Shown here piece by piece: positions 58,303 through 64,000 of a stretch of 64,000 bases of DNA; within the stretch, counting starts at the first letter, position 1; each line of letters opens with the position of its first letter. The position numbers were made by a program, and so were the translations under genes. The stretch spans positions 682,001 to 746,000 of the forward strand of contig JACKCI010000001.1 of assembly GCA_020634155.1 (NCBI GenBank), written 5' to 3'. Source of the stretch: Anaerolineales bacterium. GTDB lineage: Bacteria > Chloroflexota > Anaerolineae > Aggregatilineales > J027. The notes under the pieces were generated by a model. It had not been told where the DNA came from, ran no database searches, and was given only the letters and a program-made list of their open reading frames with translations.

Positions 58303-59658
58303 TTAGCGAATCCCGTGCGCTTCTTCGGCAGCCGTCAGCGCTTGGTCAAAAATGTGGAGGGCTTCGTCGGCCATTGGCTTTTCGAGATTAAGGGGTGGCA
58401 TAAAGCGAATGGTGCTAGTGCCACAACCAAGAATGAGCAGCCCTTCATTAAAAGCACGATGCACAACTTCATCCCGCAGATATTTGGCGGGTTCACGGGT
58501 GCCTTGGTCTTTAATCAGTTCAACACCCAGCATCATACCCCGACCGCGTATCTGCCCAATGCTGGGGTGGCGTGGCGCGATTTCCTCTAGGGCATCCATC
58601 ATATACTGACCGACCTCAGCGGCGTTCTCAATCATACCTCCCTTGCCATGAGCATCACCCAACAAATCAAGTGTGGCAATCCCCGCCGCACACGACACAG
58701 GATTACCGCCAAAGGTTGTGCCATGCGAGCCGTATTCCCAATGACCCATAATGCTCTCACGGGCGATAATGGCCCCTAGAGGCATACCACTAGCGATACC
58801 CTTAGCGCTGGCGATAATGTCTGGCTCAACGCCAAAATGCTCAATAGCCCACCATTTGCCAGTGCGTCCGATTCCGCTTTGCACCTCATCAGTAATCAGC
58901 ATAATGCCGTAGCGGTCACACAATTGGCGCAGAGCAGGGAAGAAGCCGGGAGTGGGTACCACATAGCCACCTTCACCTTGGATGGGTTCAACCAAGACAC
59001 CCGCCACTTCTTCGGCAGGGATGATGGTCTTAAACAGTACATTTTCGATATAGTCCACCACACGCTCACCATAGTCGGTGAAGCCGTCCATATTCAGCAT
59101 CGGGCGGTAGGCATTGGGATAGGGAACATGGGTAAAACCGGGGATGAGGGGGAAGTAATGAGCGCGTTGCACAGGCTTGCTCGATGTTGCCGAGAGCGCC
59201 CCCATTGACCGCCCATGAAATGAGTTTAAGAAGGCAATGATTTGCGGGCGTTTGGTGTGGTAGCGGGCCAGTTTCAAGGCACCCTCAACCGCTTCAGTGC
59301 CGCTATTCGCCAAGAACACCCGTGCCGCTTCTGCAAAGGGGGCTGTCGCGGCTAGTTTCTCGGCAAATTCAATCTGGGAGGGATAGTAGAAATCTGTCCC
59401 TGCCATGTGTAAGAATTTTTCAGCCTGATCTTTGATGGCCTGCACAACTTTCGGGTGAGCATGCCCCGTTGAATTAACTGCAATACCCGTTGTCATATCC
59501 ACATAACGCCGACCATCGACATCCCAGACCTCAGCCCCTTTACCATGCGACATCACAAAGGGATAGTCACGGGTATAGGAAGGGGAGACGACTGCGTGAT
59601 CGCGTTCAACATATTCCAATGCTTTAGGACCGACGTTGAAATCAACGCTTTTTGCCAT
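58303..59658 (-). CDS. Class III aminotransferase (4-aminobutyrate/ornithine type)
   Basis: 451 residues from the ATG at 59658 behind AAGGAG. Motifs: FLANSGTEAVEGALKLAR, FLNSFHGRS, VEPIQGEGGYVVP, ITDEVQSGIGRTGKWWA with the PLP aspartate, and ASAKGIASGMPLGA with the PLP lysine, then GTTFGGNPVSCAAG. The QGEGG and E-V-Q-S-G-I-G forms are common in GABA and acetylornithine aminotransferases. It transfers an amino group from an omega- or alpha-amino acid to 2-oxoglutarate. The specific substrate is not clear. A membrane protein gene follows after 3 bases. Confidence 0.93.
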   Translation of the reverse strand: MAKSVDFNVGPKALEYVERDHAVVSPSYTRDYPFVMSHGKGAEVWDVDGRRYVDMTTGIAVNSTGHAHPKVVQAIKDQAEKFLHMAGTDFYYPSQIEFAEKLAATAPFAEAARVFLANSGTEAVEGALKLARYHTKRPQIIAFLNSFHGRSMGALSATSSKPVQRAHYFPLIPGFTHVPYPNAYRPMLNMDGFTDYGERVVDYIENVLFKTIIPAEEVAGVLVEPIQGEGGYVVPTPGFFPALRQLCDRYGIMLITDEVQSGIGRTGKWWAIEHFGVEPDIIASAKGIASGMPLGAIIARESIMGHWEYGSHGTTFGGNPVSCAAGIATLDLLGDAHGKGGMIENAAEVGQYMMDALEEIAPRHPSIGQIRGRGMMLGVELIKDQGTREPAKYLRDEVVHRAFNEGLLILGCGTSTIRFMPPLNLEKPMADEALHIFDQALTAAEEAHGIR

Positions 59659-59728
59659 AGATAATTTACTCCTTATGGGGATTTTTGCCTGATTATCCAT
59701 CTAAAAGCCAAGTTTTGCCAGAGCCGTT

Positions 59729-60439
59729 CTAGGCCCGCGGCTGAAAACGATAGCCTGCACCAGCCTCATTCAGCAAATATATAGGGGATTTGGGGTTAGG
59801 TTCGATTTTATTGCGGAGATGCCATACATATACCCGTAAATAGTCTACATCATCAATATACTCAAAGCCCCAGACTTCTTCTAGCAAAACACGATAGCTA
59901 ACTACTCGCGGTGAGGCTTGCAGCAAAACCTCCAGTATCCGAAATTCACGTGGTGATAGTTTAACAGGCTCGCCATTGACCAAAATACGCCGTGTTTCGA
60001 GGTTGAGTGCTAGGTATTCATCAGTATAAACCAGCTTGGCTTGAGGATTGACGGGTTCAGCCGAGGCCCGTCGCAAGTTAGCACGGGTTCGCGCCACCAG
60101 CACACGGTTATTGTAGGGCTTGGTAATATAGTCGTCGGCCCCCATATCAAGACAGCGGACGATGCTTTCAGGTTCTTCACGGGCCGAGACTACAATAATT
60201 GGCACGTCGCTCACTTCACGGATGCGCTGGCAAAGGGTATAGCCGTCCATAACGGGCATATTCAAATCGAGCAACACCACATCCGGATGATGTAGATAAA
60301 GCTCCCGTAGCCCAATCGCCCCGTTATGAGCAATCACCACCCGAAACCCGTCTTGCTCCAGCGCCCACTGCATCGTGTCGCAGGCAGCTACATCATCTTC
60401 AATAAGCAAAACAGTAGCTTGCGTCTGGCTCCCGTTCAT
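59729..60439 (-). CDS. OmpR-type response regulator
   Basis: 236 residues behind GGGGGAA. Receiver domain 8-125 with E14-D15-D16 acid pocket, phospho-acceptor D58 in VVLLDLNMP, and the Thr/Lys pair (VVSARE, YITKPYN). Residues 135-235 are a winged helix (NGEPVKLSPREFRILEVLLQ, VDYLRVYVWHLRNKIEPNP). No kinase gene is next to it; the soluble kinase at 48251 is the only one in the window and may be its partner (inference). It lies divergent from mutS. Confidence 0.95.
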   Translation of the reverse strand: MNGSQTQATVLLIEDDVAACDTMQWALEQDGFRVVIAHNGAIGLRELYLHHPDVVLLDLNMPVMDGYTLCQRIREVSDVPIIVVSAREEPESIVRCLDMGADDYITKPYNNRVLVARTRANLRRASAEPVNPQAKLVYTDEYLALNLETRRILVNGEPVKLSPREFRILEVLLQASPRVVSYRVLLEEVWGFEYIDDVDYLRVYVWHLRNKIEPNPKSPIYLLNEAGAGYRFQPRA

Positions 60440-60501
60440 GCCTGCACATTCCCCCTATTCGTTGTTAAAATACATTATAAAAACAAAACCACTAGGAATC
60501 T

Positions 60502-63090
60502 ATGTCAAAAAACATCTCCCCTTCACGCAAGCAATATCTTGATATTAAGCGCCAATTCCCCAATGCGATTGTGTTCTTTCGTATGGGTGACTTCTACGAG
60601 ACCTTTGATGACGACGCCGAACTTATCGCCCGTGAACTGGACATCACCCTCACCAGCCGTCCCTTTAGCAAAAATGAGCGCGTGCCGATGGCGGGGGTAC
60701 CCCATCATTCTGTCGAGAACTATATCGCCCGCTTGGTCGAAAAAGGCTATCATGTCGCAATGGCTGACCAGCTTGGCAGTGAGGCCATTAACGGGTTGGT
60801 GCCGCGTGAAGTCACCCAAGTCGTCACCCCCGGTACCGTCACCTCTCCTAACATGCTCTCCGACCGCCAAAACAACTACCTCATTGCCCTCCTGCCCGAA
60901 CCCGATTACGCAGGCAAAACTTGGTCATACGCGGGACTAGCCTATGTTGATATTACCACAGGCGAATTTGCTGCCACTGAATTTGAAGGCGACAACGCCC
61001 CTGTACTAGTTCTCGAAGAAATCTCGCGTCTTGCCCCCCGTGAAGCCCTCATGCCGCAGACATGGGTCAGTCAAGGGGCCTCCATGCCCTGCCACCTCAC
61101 CCCGCTGCCCGATTTTCGCTTTGATTTAAGCGCGGCCAAGTCTACCCTCCTCCACCATTTTCAAGTCGCTACCCTTGAGGGCTTTGGCCTCAATGATAAA
61201 CCCTTGGCATTGCGGGCGGCAGGAGCCATCATCCAATACCTGACCGATACCCAACCCAGCGCCCTCACCCATCTGACTGATATTCACACCTACGCCACAT
61301 CAGGCTTCATGGCACTGGATATGGCAACCCGCACCAATCTGGAATTGACGCGCTCCATCCGCACAGGCAATACTCACGGTACCTTGCTGGAAGTGCTAGA
61401 CCGCACCACCACCGCCATGGGCGCACGCCTGCTACGGGCATGGCTTGGGCAACCCCTACTCAACCTTACAGAACTCAACCAGCGCTTGGATGCCGTCGAG
61501 ACCTTCACCCAACATGGCACCTTGCGGGCCGAAGTGGTGGCTCTTTTGCGCCAAATTGCTGACCTTGAACGCCTCACCAATCGCATTGTCATGGGTAAAG
61601 CAGGCCCACGTGAGGTGCAGACCCTTGGGCATACCTTAGCGCATATCCCCACTCTACAAGAAGTCATCAATGGCTATCCTGCCCTGCAGGACCTCCAACT
61701 AACCCCGCTACCCAGTCTGGTTGAAACAATTGCCACCGCGCTAGTGGATGACCCACCCGCCCTCATGAACCAAGTGGGCGTTATCCGTGCGGGCTTCTCT
61801 GAGGAGCTTGACCACATCTATACCGAATCGAGCGAGGCCAAGGAATATGTCAGTAGCCTAGAAGCCAAGGAACGGGAACGCACGGGTATCAAAAGCCTCA
61901 AGGTTGGCTACAACAAGGTCTTTGGTTATTATTTGGAAGTCTCCAAATCCAATGCTGATTATGTACCAGATGACTACATCCGCAAGCAAACCTTGGTCAA
62001 TGGGGAGCGCTATATCACCCCTACCCTCAAAGAATACGAGACCATCATCCTCAACGCTGATGCACGGGCGCTCGATATTGAAACCCGTTTGTTCCGTGAC
62101 CTATGTACTTTCATCGCCGGCCATAGCAAAACCCTCCTCAGCATGGCACGGGCATTGGCTCATCTTGATGTATTTGTAGCCTTGTCAGAAGTGGCTGCCC
62201 GTGAAGGCTATGTACGGCCCTTGTTGGTCGAGCAAGATGTCCTCGATATTCGAGGAGGACGCCATCCCGTCGTTGAGCGCACCCTGAAAACGGAGCGCTT
62301 CGTTCCCAACGATACCTACTTCGATACCAACCAACGGGTGCTGCTCATCACTGGCCCTAATATGGCGGGCAAGAGCGTCTATATGCGCCAAGCTGCCATC
62401 ATCGTCCTCATGGCCCAAATCGGCTCCTTTGTTCCAGCAGAATCAGCTACCATCGGCCTCACCGACCGCGTATTTGCACGGGTTGGCGCTCAAGATGAGA
62501 TTCACCGCGGGCAGTCAACCTTCATGGTGGAGATGACCGAGACTGCCGCCATCCTTGCCCATGCCACCCCGCGTAGCTTGGTGCTATTGGATGAAATCGG
62601 GCGTGGCACCAGCACTTATGACGGCATGGCGATTGCACGGGCGGTGATTGAATACATCCACAACAGCCCACGCCTCGGCTGCAAGACCCTCTTTGCGACC
62701 CACTATCACGAATTAACCGAACTGGAAAAAATATTGCCGCGTGTCCGCAATTACAACGTGGCGGTCGCTGAAGATGGTGAGCATGTCATCTTTTTGCATC
62801 GGGTGGTTCCCGGTGGAGCCGACCAATCCTATGGTATCCATGTTGCTAAGTTGGCCGGTGTCCCCAAGGCTGTTATCAATCGTGCCAATGAAATTCTCGG
62901 TGAGCTAGAACAACAGGCCAGTGACTTCCAACCAAAGAAACGCTCCAAGGTCAGCAAGTACCAATTGTCGATGTTTGATGACAGCCGCCATCCTGTGCTG
63001 GAGTTACTACGGAAGACCGAAGTGGAGAGCCTCAGCCCAATTGATGCCATTACCCGCCTCTATGAATTGAAACGTATGCTGGAGGAGTAA
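60502..63090 (+). CDS. mutS: DNA mismatch repair protein MutS
   Basis: 862 residues, normal for MutS1. The mismatch-reading FRMGDFYETF with the stacking Phe and Glu stands near residue 28, the connector and lever domains follow, and the ATPase has GPNMAGKS near 618, the RGQSTFMVEMTET element, LLDEIGRGTSTYDG and FATHYHEL. It recognises mismatches and recruits MutL. The last residues lack an obvious beta-clamp extension. The RAYT-like ORF follows after 2 bases. Confidence 0.97.
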   Translation: MSKNISPSRKQYLDIKRQFPNAIVFFRMGDFYETFDDDAELIARELDITLTSRPFSKNERVPMAGVPHHSVENYIARLVEKGYHVAMADQLGSEAINGLVPREVTQVVTPGTVTSPNMLSDRQNNYLIALLPEPDYAGKTWSYAGLAYVDITTGEFAATEFEGDNAPVLVLEEISRLAPREALMPQTWVSQGASMPCHLTPLPDFRFDLSAAKSTLLHHFQVATLEGFGLNDKPLALRAAGAIIQYLTDTQPSALTHLTDIHTYATSGFMALDMATRTNLELTRSIRTGNTHGTLLEVLDRTTTAMGARLLRAWLGQPLLNLTELNQRLDAVETFTQHGTLRAEVVALLRQIADLERLTNRIVMGKAGPREVQTLGHTLAHIPTLQEVINGYPALQDLQLTPLPSLVETIATALVDDPPALMNQVGVIRAGFSEELDHIYTESSEAKEYVSSLEAKERERTGIKSLKVGYNKVFGYYLEVSKSNADYVPDDYIRKQTLVNGERYITPTLKEYETIILNADARALDIETRLFRDLCTFIAGHSKTLLSMARALAHLDVFVALSEVAAREGYVRPLLVEQDVLDIRGGRHPVVERTLKTERFVPNDTYFDTNQRVLLITGPNMAGKSVYMRQAAIIVLMAQIGSFVPAESATIGLTDRVFARVGAQDEIHRGQSTFMVEMTETAAILAHATPRSLVLLDEIGRGTSTYDGMAIARAVIEYIHNSPRLGCKTLFATHYHELTELEKILPRVRNYNVAVAEDGEHVIFLHRVVPGGADQSYGIHVAKLAGVPKAVINRANEILGELEQQASDFQPKKRSKVSKYQLSMFDDSRHPVLELLRKTEVESLSPIDAITRLYELKRMLEE

Positions 63091-63092
63091 TC

Positions 63093-63560
63093 ATGGATGA
63101 GTGGCGTTTTTTCTGTTTGATAACCAGTCGGGTTCCGGTGTTTGAGCAACCGAGCTTGGCGCACATAGCCCTCACTCTCCTGCAACACACCCTTGCCCAG
63201 CATGGCGCTCAACTATGGGGCTATGTCATCCTGCCTGATTCAGTACAGGCGGTACTCGAAACCGAGCATGAGGCGGCCTATCATCACGCCATCGAAGCAT
63301 TCAAGACCGCCAGTGAAACCGCCATCTGTGAGAAAATCAGAGCCGACCACCCTGATTTGGTCGATGCGATTACGTTTTACAATCCAGCATGGAGCAAGCC
63401 TGTTTATCTCATTTGGCAGGGTGGCTACCAAACCCAACTGCTCCCCAGCGCCTATGCCCTCTCCAATAAAATCGCGGATTTGGTACAGCGTCCGGTGGAG
63501 TTAGGCCTAGCTGCCACCCCTGCCGATTGGCCGTTTAGCAGCTATCAGCCGCCAGAATAA
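63093..63560 (+). CDS. Degenerate Y1/RAYT (REP-associated tyrosine transposase)-like protein
   Basis: 155 residues behind GGAGGAG, only 2 bases after mutS. The layout follows RAYT proteins: an early strand (WRFFCLITSRVPVFEQPSL), LWGYVILPDSVQAVLE where active enzymes have Y-V-x-M-P-N-H-V-H, the helix HHAIEAFKTASETAI, and LVQRPVELGLAATPADWPFSSYQ like N-P-V-x-x-G-L-V-x-x-P-x-x-Y-x-x-S-S. Both catalytic parts (H-U-H and Tyr) are gone. It is probably a domesticated or decayed relative with another role. The similarity is by pattern only. Confidence 0.65.
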   Translation: MDEWRFFCLITSRVPVFEQPSLAHIALTLLQHTLAQHGAQLWGYVILPDSVQAVLETEHEAAYHHAIEAFKTASETAICEKIRADHPDLVDAITFYNPAWSKPVYLIWQGGYQTQLLPSAYALSNKIADLVQRPVELGLAATPADWPFSSYQPPE

Positions 63561-63562
63561 GC

Positions 63563-64000
63563 CTATTGCCCGAAGGGGGTGGGGCTAGGTGGTGGTTGAT
63601 AACCCAACGTTGGCGGTACATAGGCCTCGGTGGTCAAGCCGAGATATTGCCGCCATTGGTATTCGAGTTCGGAGAATGGTACGCCCGTCGCCCGCTCAAT
63701 GGCTTGGTCAAGGATGGTATTGGCGGCGGTCAGTTCCACAATCTTGAGGTGGGTTGCATAGCCGCCATGTGTCGTCACCAGCCAATTGATAAACGACGCG
63801 CCCATATCGTAGCCGAGATGTGTACATCCATCCAAAGCAGGGGTACCAACTTGACCGCTTGGCCCTTGTCCCTGCAACGTCGCCAAGTCTTGATCCAGCA
63901 CCGTCACCAAATGGCGTAGCCGCTCATCCACTGGCCCCATCTCCAACTCAAAGAAGGTCGCCTCGCCTTCAATCCACCATGCTGGGCCACGTGAGCCATA
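63563..64000 (-). CDS. Peptidase MA-like protein, C-terminal part (5' cut off by window edge)
   Basis: Read from the window edge, the frame is open with YGSRGPAWWIEGEATFFEL and ends after 145 residues. P-x-W-x-x-E-G-x-A is the third-ligand motif of gluzincins of the peptidase MA type, whose H-E-x-x-H would lie outside the window. DMGASFINWLVTTHGG and FSELEYQWRQYLG match the helical end of such domains. The tail is proline-rich (PPPSPTPFGQ). The TTG/ATG starts inside the window are not the true start. It converges on the RAYT-like gene with 2 bases between them. Confidence 0.7.
   Translation of the reverse strand, partial: YGSRGPAWWIEGEATFFELEMGPVDERLRHLVTVLDQDLATLQGQGPSGQVGTPALDGCTHLGYDMGASFINWLVTTHGGYATHLKIVELTAANTILDQAIERATGVPFSELEYQWRQYLGLTTEAYVPPTLGYQPPPSPTPFGQ

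Noticed and set aside
1..64000. tRNA, rRNA, CRISPR arrays, intact IS elements
   Set aside because: Gaps between genes were read by eye on both strands; no cloverleaf-like T-arm sequences, regular direct repeats or active transposase genes were recognised. A covariance-model search was not possible.

Overview
The window is a dense, moderate-GC bacterial chromosome segment with short gaps and many 4 to 25 bp gene overlaps. No rRNA, tRNA, CRISPR array, prophage or intact insertion sequence was seen. The gene mix (SUF cluster with both SufE and SufU, an FtsW/penicillin-binding-protein-like pair, GT-C membrane glycosyltransferases, TPR and NB-ARC signalling proteins, a CpXC protein, DUF1385, LarA) looks most like a Chloroflexota bacterium of the Anaerolineae type. 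That assignment is inference from protein style, not a search result.

Layout. 1-2.4 kb: a truncated secreted esterase, a NUDIX hydrolase, a secreted GH16-like protein and a SufT/DUF59-like gene. 2.6-11 kb: a SUF iron-sulfur cluster locus (sufC, sufB, sufD, thiosulfate sulfurtransferase, then after an intrinsic terminator sufE, sufS, sufU, a Clp-N plus site-2-protease fusion, a Rieske protein). 11-15.2 kb: a TPR protein and a ChbG/acidic protein/TlpA/Lgt-like operon. 15.2-20.7 kb: LarA and a LysR regulator, facing a sulfur-detoxification operon (rhodanese, TauE, CstB-like persulfide dioxygenase, DUF302, FmdB zinc ribbon). 20.8-30.8 kb: housekeeping and miscellaneous genes (DegV, malate dehydrogenase, Fmt, RecJ, aldo/keto reductase). 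30.8-35.9 kb: two GT-C type membrane proteins around a DUF1385 and a GNAT gene. 35.9-39.1 kb: a split STAND system, a TIR-like/CHAT-like/NB-ARC protein translationally coupled to a TPR protein. 39.2-40.7 kb: SDR and alpha/beta hydrolase. 40.8-47.7 kb: a heterodimeric ABC exporter, a C45 acyltransferase-like hydrolase and two paralogous GNAT genes, each preceded by a 38-residue ORF. 47.8-60.4 kb: FHA protein, histidine kinase, CpXC protein, a PBP-like protein lacking its catalytic motifs with FtsW, MTAP, a TPR protein with a leaderless M23 hydrolase, an aminotransferase and a response regulator. 60.5-64 kb: mutS, a degenerate RAYT-like ORF and a truncated metallopeptidase-like gene.

The most unusual signal is the duplicated short ORF/GNAT unit at 45.8-47.7 kb. 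Two 38-residue ORFs (25 of 38 residues identical, no indels, own ribosome binding sites and promoters) precede the two GNAT genes. In each copy the RNA directly after the short ORF stop codon is complementary to the Shine-Dalgarno region of the downstream GNAT gene. The pairing arms differ in sequence between the copies but keep complementarity, which is what a translational attenuator controlled by a leader peptide would look like. Next in interest are the TIR/CHAT/NB-ARC plus TPR pair, the Clp-N/site-2-protease fusion inside the SUF locus, the pseudo-PBP, and REP-like palindromes (one in frame inside a membrane protein gene) in a window that also holds a decayed RAYT relative.
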